Origin: Bacteriovorax sp.
Lineage (GTDB): Bacteria; Bdellovibrionota; Bacteriovoracia; Bacteriovoracales; Bacteriovoracaceae
Direction: 5' to 3'
Assembly (NCBI GenBank): GCA_014377485.1
Contig: JACMPM010000064.1
Span: 1 to 50,383, forward strand
DNA: 50,383 bases
Part shown: in pieces, positions 26,490 to 34,311 of the stretch
Position numbering within the stretch: the stretch's first letter is position 1
How the letters are laid out: the number at the start of each line of letters is the position of its first letter
The notes under the pieces: model-generated
What the model saw: only the letters and a program-made list of their open reading frames with translations
The model's database searches: none
Told to the model about the DNA's origin: nothing
Program-made: the position numbers and the translations under genes

Positions 26490-28817
26490 ATGAAATTATC
26501 AAAAATGTCTCATTTTGTCTTGGAGAAAAGCGTCGTGCTAGAGGTGATTTTTTACGAATCTACTGAAGATCTAGTCAGCGCAAACCTTTCATCAGAAAGC
26601 CCATTAATTATTTGTCCAAGCCCGATTGTTGCCGATGGTTTAAGGCGCTTAATGCCAGAGAATCTAGAAATTATAACTATATCAAAATGGGTAACTGACT
26701 ATCTAAAAACTAAGAATCTTAAAAGATCCAATAAGGCCGAGTTGATGCTTAGGCTGTCCTCTGTCTGGAGACACTATTTTCCAAAAGAGGAAGCTCATCT
26801 TTTTTTTAAATCTTTTGAAATGTTTACTGACTTACGTTCTTTTTCTTTAAATCTTGAACTTTTGTCTGAATTTTTAAAAGAACTTGATGAAGTTACAACT
26901 AAATCAATTTTACTTTTTTGGACTTTTCTGCAAAATGAACAGATTATTGATGAGCATTTAAGTTACCAGGTAATTTCGGAATGCGAAATTGAGAAACCAA
27001 TTTGGATCATGGGCTTTAAGCATTTGAGTGGAATTCAAATTGATATGCTTAAAGTTATTAGCGAAAAAACTGATGTTAAAGTCTTTTTTCCAAAAGATGT
27101 TTACGTTGAGAGCTTAAGCACGGACTGGATTCGCTGGCTTGTACCGGAAGAAAAAATAGAAATTACCAATGAAGTGAAGACGTTAAAAGTAATCCATTTC
27201 CCTAAAAACAAACTAAACATTGTCTTGAATTCAATAAAGAAAATGATTCCAGTTTTTGACCTGGCATTGGCCAGTTCTAATTTGACTCTCAATGCTCGTC
27301 AAGAAGTTTCACTGGAGAGTTTATTTTTTAAATCACCAGAAGATTTATTTAAAATGCGGAGAGAAGAGTTAATTGAAGCTCTAAACGAAGAACTTATTAT
27401 TGGACCCGCAAGCTTGGAAGATTTTTCAATTAAAATTGAAGAAAGGAAAATAAAGGCGCTGGATTCGGAGGATTTTATTTATTATAAAGTTCTTTCGCTT
27501 TTATCAGAAGCCTTAGAATTATATGGAGAGTTTCAAGCAAGTGTTGATACTTTTACTTTAAAGATTTTCAAGATGATTTTAGAATTAAATTCTCCAAGAA
27601 TTTCTCTAGCTACGATTACCAGTAACCCGGAAACTCGTTTATTAGAACTTAATGAACTGCCTTACAAAAAAAGTGAGCATCCATTAGTGATGGTGGCCTC
27701 GTCTAATTATGGGACGCTAAAATCACAAGAAGGTAAATATAGTGAAAAAATGATAGAGGCATTGAAAATTATTGCTCCTATCAAAAGATCAGGCTTAGAT
27801 TTCTCTTATCTCAAAAGTGAGCTTATTCAAATATTATCTAATAACAAAAATATTTTGTTATTAGAGGAAGGATTAGAGGTTATAGATCTTGCATGGAGAG
27901 AGATTCTCAAAGGTTTTGAACTTGAAATTGTTAATCCAAAAGCAGACTATAAATTAAAAATTAAGCAAGATTACCTTTTGCCTCTTATCAAGCCTGGTCC
28001 TTATACTCCCAAAAATATATCTGCATCCAGACTACAAGTATTCATGGATTGCCCTAGGAAATATTATTTTTCTTATGTTGAAAAAATTGACCATCGTCCA
28101 ACCGAGCGTTTAAAGATTGCAGCTGATGAAATGGGAACAATTGAACATGAAATAATTGAGCAATATTTTATTGGCAGAAAAATTGATTCAAGTTTAATTT
28201 TTGAACCAAAACTTCATGAAGAACTGTGTGTTAAAGCACTAGATGGTTTTATTTCAAGTCACAAAATTATTTTAAATGAAAAAACAAAACTCACAACTTT
28301 TTACGAATTACTTCATTACACCCAAAATGGAATTGAGTTTCTAATAAACTTCTGTCACGAAAATCGGGCTGACGGAATTAAGTTTGAACATAGCCTCGGC
28401 GAGAATCCTTGGAAACTCGTGGGCTCAATTGATTGTTTGGTTTTTCTTGAAAATGACAAAATAGCTCTGTTTGACTTTAAACGTTCAGGGGCAGCGATTG
28501 GATCGAAACGCGATACAATGGCTTTTGATAAAATTCAAATTTGGGCATACTTAATAGTTGTGCAGCGTTTTCAAGAAAAACAAATACACACCTGGGGCTA
28601 TCTCAATCTTTCTGAAATAGAAGCTTCCCAAATTTATAATGAATCAGAGTCACTCGTTATGAGTACAGATAAGATGGATGATTTTCAAATTTGTCTTGAG
28701 AAAGTTATTGAAGAAATGAAGGCAGAGGTTCAGTTCCGAGCGGTACCGAGAACTAATAAGGTATGTGATTTTTGCGAAGTTCAATTGTTTTGTTCTAAAG
28801 GGAGTTGTGTGGAATGA
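26490..28817 (+). CDS. addB: AddB-like subunit: inactive helicase with PD-(D/E)XK nuclease and Fe-S cysteines
   Basis: 775 aa. The C-terminal third is a RecB-family nuclease: SASRLQVFMDCPRKYYF, GSIDCLVFL with Asp648, then DFK at residues 662-664 followed by QIWAYL. Cys521 together with the C-terminal VCDFCEVQLFC forms the four-cysteine iron-sulfur pattern known from AddB. The N-terminal two-thirds show no Walker A, as expected for an AddB/RecC-like decayed helicase. The ATG at 26490 has a GGAAG SD; earlier in-frame codons would run into hslO. It overlaps addA in an ATGA junction. Together they should resect double-strand breaks for RecA. Confidence 0.85.
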   Translation: MKLSKMSHFVLEKSVVLEVIFYESTEDLVSANLSSESPLIICPSPIVADGLRRLMPENLEIITISKWVTDYLKTKNLKRSNKAELMLRLSSVWRHYFPKEEAHLFFKSFEMFTDLRSFSLNLELLSEFLKELDEVTTKSILLFWTFLQNEQIIDEHLSYQVISECEIEKPIWIMGFKHLSGIQIDMLKVISEKTDVKVFFPKDVYVESLSTDWIRWLVPEEKIEITNEVKTLKVIHFPKNKLNIVLNSIKKMIPVFDLALASSNLTLNARQEVSLESLFFKSPEDLFKMRREELIEALNEELIIGPASLEDFSIKIEERKIKALDSEDFIYYKVLSLLSEALELYGEFQASVDTFTLKIFKMILELNSPRISLATITSNPETRLLELNELPYKKSEHPLVMVASSNYGTLKSQEGKYSEKMIEALKIIAPIKRSGLDFSYLKSELIQILSNNKNILLLEEGLEVIDLAWREILKGFELEIVNPKADYKLKIKQDYLLPLIKPGPYTPKNISASRLQVFMDCPRKYYFSYVEKIDHRPTERLKIAADEMGTIEHEIIEQYFIGRKIDSSLIFEPKLHEELCVKALDGFISSHKIILNEKTKLTTFYELLHYTQNGIEFLINFCHENRADGIKFEHSLGENPWKLVGSIDCLVFLENDKIALFDFKRSGAAIGSKRDTMAFDKIQIWAYLIVVQRFQEKQIHTWGYLNLSEIEASQIYNESESLVMSTDKMDDFQICLEKVIEEMKAEVQFRAVPRTNKVCDFCEVQLFCSKGSCVE
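26495..26500 (-). promoter_or_regulatory. Possible -10 box for hslO inside the addB-like reading frame
   Basis: GATAAT on the reverse strand ends 8 nt before the hslO ATG, with AAGACA 15 bp upstream as a weak -35. Since only 3 bp separate the two divergent start codons, any hslO promoter must lie within the addB-like gene. Confidence 0.35.
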
Positions 28818-31800
28818 TTTCAATATTATCCAAACGATCTCCAAACGAAGAACAACAAAAAGCCATTTTTCATTCAGGAGGAAAGCTTCTCTCGGCCGGA
28901 GCTGGTTCTGGAAAAACCTTTGTTCTTATTGAACACTTGATTTATTTGTTAAGCCAAGTTCAAAAAAATACAGCAAGCAGTGATTGGAGCAAAAGCATTT
29001 CTTTCGAACTTTCAAAAATCGTTTTAATGACTTTTACTAAAAAAGCTTCAGGCGAAATGTCAGTTCGTATGATGAAGCGGATAGAAGAAATTCTGGAAGA
29101 GGCACGTGCCGATGATGATGGATCTGACTTTATTTTTTGGAGTCAAGTTCGACAAAACTTGTCCTCATTGAACATCACTACGATTCATGGATTTTGTCAC
29201 CGATTGCTTCGTTTAGGATTTTGGAGCGAATTTCCACAAGATATAAATTTAGTTTCTTCAATTGAGCATAAAGATAAATTACAAAAAATATTTGATAAAT
29301 GGTTCGCTGAAAATCAAAAGACTCTCGATCCAATCTTCCTTGCCAGTTCTCATTCGTTGTTGGCTGCAATGATTGAAATTTTTTCTTCACCTGAATTGAG
29401 AGTTCTGTGGACCGATCCAAAATCCTCTATTAGCTCAGAAATTGAAATAGACCATTTTTTTTCACAACTAATTGATGTCAAAGGTTATCGTTCACTTTTC
29501 GAAGACAGCATAGATTTGCAAGCACCCGAAAAAGAAAAATCAAAAAAATGGTATGATCTTCTGATTCAATTTAATGAAATTATGATTAATCACGGCTTAA
29601 TCAGTTCTTCAAATTACTTGATGTATGGTGAGTTTTTTAAAACCATTTCACGATTTCCAGTCACTAATTCAAAAGAAATTTTAGCTCATCAGAAAGAAAC
29701 GCTCAATGCAATTAGAGAATTTAAGAATGATCTAAAGGAATTAACCGAGGACTTAAAGGCCCTGAGTGAAAACTTTGAGATTTATAAAAAATGGGTTGCA
29801 ACTATTTCCTCTCTTTTTCAATATATCAACTCTCATTATTTCGAGATCGACGGATTTTCTTTTTCAGACCTAGAGTATTATGTTTTGGAAGGTTTAAAAA
29901 AAACAGAAGTACTGGCAAAAGTTCAAGAAAGATTTACATATTTCATTGTCGATGAATTCCAGGACACATCTTTTATCCAGTTTGAAATACTAAAAAATCT
30001 TATTGGTTCAAACTCTGAAAAAATATTCTGCGTTGGTGATAGAAAGCAGGCGATTTACGGCTTCAGGGGAGGAGAGTTACAAGTCTTTGCGGACTGTGCT
30101 CAACTTTTAGGATCAGATAATAATTATTTTTTAAAAAACAACTTTAGATCTTTGAGCTCGATTATTGAGTTTAACAACCAATTGTTTGAACAAGTATTTC
30201 CTTTAGGGTTAAAGTTTGAAGGATTAGACCCTCATAGTGTTGAGATGGAAGCCCAGGTGATTCCAACCAAGGATTCAGATCAAAGTGGAGAAGTAGTAGC
30301 ACTCAGATCTGAGATCACAGGAAATAATAGCGATCTTGACCTCGATCAACTTGAATCTATGGTTTTAAGTGAACATATAAAAAAATTGCTTTTGAATAAT
30401 GATTATCAGACCATTTGTATTCTCTATCGAAAGCTTAAGCCCAGCAGTCTTTTGTTGGAGCATCTATTGGCCAGCGATATTGCTTTTGGTGCTCAAATTA
30501 AAATTAAATTTTCAGATGATCCTTTAATTAATCTTTTTTTATATTTAATTGAACTTCACCTAAATAAAAACGATCTTAATAAAAAAGCATCGACATTTAT
30601 TTTGCTTCAAACTCTCTTAACTATCTTAGACGTTACGACATTTAATCATGATTTAATCGATCAGTTTTACGTAGACTTGAAAATTCTTGGGTTAAGGTTA
30701 TCGTTCCATAAGTTTGTTTTTGCGATTGGATTGTCTAATTCTTTTCATGCCCAAAACGCTGAACTTATAGACGCTATCTGCAGACTTACCAAAGAAGATA
30801 TCGTAAGAGTTTATCATTTACTCAAAAATGATGAGGGTGAGGATTATGCTTGCGAGATGATGAGCGGAGAGGCAGGAGCCAACGCGAATAAAAGAATCAT
30901 TATTATGTCGGCCCATGCTTCCAAAGGACTGGAGTTTGATGCAGTCCTGCTTGGCGGTGTTCATACCAATGGACGCTATAACGGCATGAAAAATCATGTT
31001 GGAAAATTTCCTCATAGTTTTAAATGGAAAAAAACTTTTGATCAAAAACGATTTTTTAAATCTCCATTTTATCATTTAGAATCTGAAATTCTCACACTGA
31101 AAGATTTTTCTGAAAGCAAGCGATTGCTCTATGTAGCTTGTACTCGGGCTGTGAAACATTTAGCATTTGCCGATTTATGGAGCGTTGTGAAAGATGCGCC
31201 AAAAGATCTATATACCTACGATAATAGCTGGATTCAAGCCTTGCGTTTAAACAACACTTTTAGGATTGAAAGTTCTCTTCCTAACGTCGATCAAGAAAGG
31301 GTTGATATTTCACTTATTCAACGCGATCCGCTTGGAATGCTCGCCCACAAAAGAAATTCTTCTCTAGGACTTATTTCGGAACTCTCGGTGACAAGGCTCG
31401 CAACTATTGCAGATTGTCCTTTTAAATTCTATTTGCAAAATATTTGTAAGATTGATTCAGTAGAAAAAGTACCAAGTTTTAGATTGGATGAAGAAGTTGA
31501 TAGCGAAGTAGAAGTTTTTTATTCGTCTAAAAAACGTGGTACGGAAGTTCATAGCATTTTATCTAAACTTTTCCTAAATGAGATTGAACTCAGTAATGTG
31601 CCTACCAAAGAAAAAGCAAAAATTTTATGGGCCTATAATCTTGCAAATAGGTTTCAAAATAAGTTTGAAGTCATTAGCGAACGAATGATTAAATTCTCTT
31701 TTTTTGGTCAGATGATAAGCGGAACTCCGGATTTAGTATTTATCGATAAAGATGAAGAGATCGTAGTTTGGGATTTTAAAACTGGAATTCGCAATCCAGA

Positions 31801-32080
31801 AGGTGAAGCGAGCTATTGGTTTCAATTAATGAGCTATGCTTATGCCTATGCTAATCTGGCCCAATTTACTCCAGATAAAAAAATTGAATTATCACTTCTC
31901 TATTTAGATCAATCGGAAGTAGCTACAAAAAATATTTCACTCAACGAAATCACTCAAATACTTTTTTCTAATTGGAGAAAAACTGAGTCTCTTAATCAAG
32001 TTAATCCTGACCATTGTCCTCACTGCGAATACTCCTCTATTTGCCGAAAAGGCGAAAAATCTACACCTTTGCCGAAGTAG
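28814..32080 (+). CDS. addA: AddA-like UvrD/Rep-type helicase-nuclease
   Basis: 1088 aa. Superfamily 1A helicase motifs are in order: Walker A AGAGSGKT (residues 28-35), TFTKKASGEMS, TTIHGFCHRLLR, DEFQDTSFIQ (Asp380), VGDRKQAIYGFRGG, SAHASKGLEFDAVLL and LLYVACTRA. The C-terminal nuclease domain has ATIADCPFKFYLQ, a conserved His (RGTEVHSIL), GTPDLVFI, WDFKTG and QLMSYAYA. It ends in CPHCEYSSIC. With the Cys of DCPF this gives a second four-Cys Fe-S pattern, unusual for AddA. The ATG at 28814 overlaps the addB stop (ATGA) and has an AAGGGAG SD. Confidence 0.88.
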   Translation: MISILSKRSPNEEQQKAIFHSGGKLLSAGAGSGKTFVLIEHLIYLLSQVQKNTASSDWSKSISFELSKIVLMTFTKKASGEMSVRMMKRIEEILEEARADDDGSDFIFWSQVRQNLSSLNITTIHGFCHRLLRLGFWSEFPQDINLVSSIEHKDKLQKIFDKWFAENQKTLDPIFLASSHSLLAAMIEIFSSPELRVLWTDPKSSISSEIEIDHFFSQLIDVKGYRSLFEDSIDLQAPEKEKSKKWYDLLIQFNEIMINHGLISSSNYLMYGEFFKTISRFPVTNSKEILAHQKETLNAIREFKNDLKELTEDLKALSENFEIYKKWVATISSLFQYINSHYFEIDGFSFSDLEYYVLEGLKKTEVLAKVQERFTYFIVDEFQDTSFIQFEILKNLIGSNSEKIFCVGDRKQAIYGFRGGELQVFADCAQLLGSDNNYFLKNNFRSLSSIIEFNNQLFEQVFPLGLKFEGLDPHSVEMEAQVIPTKDSDQSGEVVALRSEITGNNSDLDLDQLESMVLSEHIKKLLLNNDYQTICILYRKLKPSSLLLEHLLASDIAFGAQIKIKFSDDPLINLFLYLIELHLNKNDLNKKASTFILLQTLLTILDVTTFNHDLIDQFYVDLKILGLRLSFHKFVFAIGLSNSFHAQNAELIDAICRLTKEDIVRVYHLLKNDEGEDYACEMMSGEAGANANKRIIIMSAHASKGLEFDAVLLGGVHTNGRYNGMKNHVGKFPHSFKWKKTFDQKRFFKSPFYHLESEILTLKDFSESKRLLYVACTRAVKHLAFADLWSVVKDAPKDLYTYDNSWIQALRLNNTFRIESSLPNVDQERVDISLIQRDPLGMLAHKRNSSLGLISELSVTRLATIADCPFKFYLQNICKIDSVEKVPSFRLDEEVDSEVEVFYSSKKRGTEVHSILSKLFLNEIELSNVPTKEKAKILWAYNLANRFQNKFEVISERMIKFSFFGQMISGTPDLVFIDKDEEIVVWDFKTGIRNPEGEASYWFQLMSYAYAYANLAQFTPDKKIELSLLYLDQSEVATKNISLNEITQILFSNWRKTESLNQVNPDHCPHCEYSSICRKGEKSTPLPK

Positions 32081-32108
32081 TTGCGAGCACATCAGCCTGT
32101 GTTAAAAT
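32081..32108 (+). promoter_or_regulatory. Possible sigma-70 promoter for the Glt-like operon
   Basis: TTGCGA and TAAAAT (five of six consensus bases) are 16 bp apart in the 82-bp gap after addA. Transcription would start ~45 nt before the first gene at 32163. Confidence 0.4.
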
Positions 32109-32162
32109 AATAATTAAATTCTATGACCTAAATGGATTGGCGACTTTTAAAGCAGGATGCGT

Positions 32163-32873
32163 ATGAAATCAAAACTTTTGGCCTTATTTCTTTTGCTCTC
32201 ACTATCTGTAACTTCTAAAGTCTTTGCTAGTGAAAAGGACATATACGAATTCTCGTGGCTTGATCCAGACAAAGAAGTTTACGTTCTTCAAAATAGAAAA
32301 TTTAGAAAAGCAGGTCACTTGCATGTAAATGCTGGTGGGGGAATTACAACTTCAGGTGCATTTGTAAATTCAACAGCAATTCAAGGACGACTTGGATATT
32401 TTATTTCAGAAGATTTTGGATTTGAAGGTATGTATTCAAAAAATACTGGAAAAGAAAATGATACAGCTAAAGGCGTGAGAAGCTCTGGTCCTCAAGGTAC
32501 TGGTACAACCCCATTCAGAAGAATTGTAGATAATTACTGGGGAGTGATGGCACTTTGGTCACCATTCTATAGCAAAATAAATACGTTTAATAAAATTGTT
32601 TATATGGATTGGATTTTTGGTGTGGGGTACGCATCGTTAAAAGAAAAAAATAATAAACTCGCTTTCGTTAGCGCTTCCATGGCCAATATAGAATCAGTTG
32701 AGAGCCATGGCGGAATCATGTGGGAAGCGGGATTGAAGTTTTACTTGGATCAATCATTCAGCATTCGCACCGACTTAACAGCAGTTCACTACAGCACGAA
32801 TAATATTTCGACTCCTGGAACTTCTTATAAGTCTAACTACGATGCAACTATATCTTTAGGTTATTCATTTTAA
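32163..32873 (+). CDS. Outer-membrane beta-barrel protein of a Glt-like cluster
   Basis: 236 aa. The start at 32163 gives a typical signal peptide (MKSKLLALFLLLSLSVTSKVFA); an in-frame ATG at 32157 is possible but has no SD. Mature residues form alternating strands (LHVNAGGGITTSGAFVN, RLGYFISEDFGFEGMYSK, FGVGYASLKE) and end in ATISLGYSF, with the C-terminal Phe typical of barrels inserted by BAM. The layout resembles the outer-membrane beta-barrel family that accompanies Myxococcus gliding-type (Glt) envelope proteins. First gene of an operon with 13-, 3-, -4- and 3-nt junctions. Confidence 0.75.
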   Translation: MKSKLLALFLLLSLSVTSKVFASEKDIYEFSWLDPDKEVYVLQNRKFRKAGHLHVNAGGGITTSGAFVNSTAIQGRLGYFISEDFGFEGMYSKNTGKENDTAKGVRSSGPQGTGTTPFRRIVDNYWGVMALWSPFYSKINTFNKIVYMDWIFGVGYASLKEKNNKLAFVSASMANIESVESHGGIMWEAGLKFYLDQSFSIRTDLTAVHYSTNNISTPGTSYKSNYDATISLGYSF

Positions 32874-32886
32874 TTAGGGAGAGAGT

Positions 32887-34308
32887 ATGAAGAAGTCTTT
32901 CTTATCGATTATTCTTCTCACTTTTGGAGTGAATGCACATGCCTCATTTCAAGGTGCTTGGAAAATATACCAAAGCGGCGACAAAAGCCGTTATCCGCAA
33001 CTTGTATCAGAACTAATACAAGAGAAAATGTATTTCAGTGCAATTCCTTTTATCAAGGAATACCTCGCGACGACCAATAGGGTTAATGATGCGGTAGTTG
33101 ATAAAATTCTCGATGAGCTCATTAGTGAAGTTGGGGTAAAGCAATTTGAGGTTTTACCTTCAAATATTCTTGAGAAATCCAATGCACCTACTATTCGTTA
33201 TATTCTTGCGAGAAAAGCTTTTCGCCAGGGAAAATATGATCAAGCTTTGAAATATCTGGATAAAAATATTGAAGACTGGAATCCAGTAAAGCCTTTTGCT
33301 TTATTGTTGGAAGGAAGTATTTATTCTGTGAGTAAGCGCGAGGAGCAGGCCACTCGAGTTTTTAAAGAATGTGTCGATGTAGCTGAAACACATATAAAGA
33401 AAGAAAAAGATAAAGACCGTTTAAGACAATTAAAAATCAGCAGAGATTATTGTGTGGTTGGTATTCCTAGAGCACAGTTTGCTCTTGGGAAATTTGATGC
33501 AGCCTATTCGAGCTATCTTGATTTAGAAAAATCATCTTATATTTGGCCAGAAATTTTATTTGAAGAAGCTTGGAATAGTTTTTATTTAAAAGACTATAAC
33601 CGCACTCTTGGGAAACTTGTTACCTATAAAGCTCCAGTATTTACTTACATCTTCAATCCAGAAATCGAAGTTTTAAAAGCCCTTTCTTATATGGAACTTT
33701 GTTTATGGGATGATTCAAAAAAGACAGTTGAAGATTTTTATACAAAATACGAAAAGGATAATGAAAGTTATAAAAAATTTATCGATTCGATGGGGAAAGA
33801 TTACAAGCAGTACTACTCGCTTGTAAAAGAACACTCAGAAGGAAAGATTAAAAATAATGCAATATTAAATACGGCATTAGCTTCGATTGCCAGAGATCCG
33901 GCCTATCTTGAACTTTATAGTTCTTTCAATGCTGGTCGTGATGAAATAGAGCGCATGAAATCTGTAAGCAATGACAGATTGAGAGCGGTTTTAAATGAAA
34001 ATTTAAAAGAATCTCTCAATATGCAACGCAATCTTATTGGTAGTTATATTCGCGGGCAACTTCAACTCTTTGCTGCTCAAATCGTAAGGTCGTTTGAAGA
34101 TATGAGTTATATAAAGTTAGAGGTACTTTCAAAAAGAAAAACTGAACTTTATGACAACGTTTCATTGACCACAGATGCTGCTCGAGCTCGCGGCGATATT
34201 GCACATTTAAGAAGATCGGATAAACAGTATTTTTGGACATTTAATGGGGAATTTTGGGCAGACGAATTAGGTGACTATGTCTTCTCGCTCAAATCAGAAT
34301 GTAAATAA
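32887..34308 (+). CDS. Periplasmic TPR-type protein (Glt-like cluster)
   Basis: 473 aa with a signal peptide (MKKSFLSIILLTFGVNAHA). TPR-like helical pairs are visible: RYILARKAFRQGKYDQALKYLD, ARAQFALGKFDAAYSSYLDL-like and LFEEAWNSFYLKDYNRTLGKL. The C-terminal third is helical and charged with a coiled-coil feel (MQRNLIGSYIRGQLQLFAAQ and onward). SD is GGGAGAG. It probably acts as a periplasmic scaffold with the next two TPR proteins. Comparison with GltC-type proteins is inference from context. Confidence 0.72.
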   Translation: MKKSFLSIILLTFGVNAHASFQGAWKIYQSGDKSRYPQLVSELIQEKMYFSAIPFIKEYLATTNRVNDAVVDKILDELISEVGVKQFEVLPSNILEKSNAPTIRYILARKAFRQGKYDQALKYLDKNIEDWNPVKPFALLLEGSIYSVSKREEQATRVFKECVDVAETHIKKEKDKDRLRQLKISRDYCVVGIPRAQFALGKFDAAYSSYLDLEKSSYIWPEILFEEAWNSFYLKDYNRTLGKLVTYKAPVFTYIFNPEIEVLKALSYMELCLWDDSKKTVEDFYTKYEKDNESYKKFIDSMGKDYKQYYSLVKEHSEGKIKNNAILNTALASIARDPAYLELYSSFNAGRDEIERMKSVSNDRLRAVLNENLKESLNMQRNLIGSYIRGQLQLFAAQIVRSFEDMSYIKLEVLSKRKTELYDNVSLTTDAARARGDIAHLRRSDKQYFWTFNGEFWADELGDYVFSLKSECK

Positions 34309-34311
34309 TTT

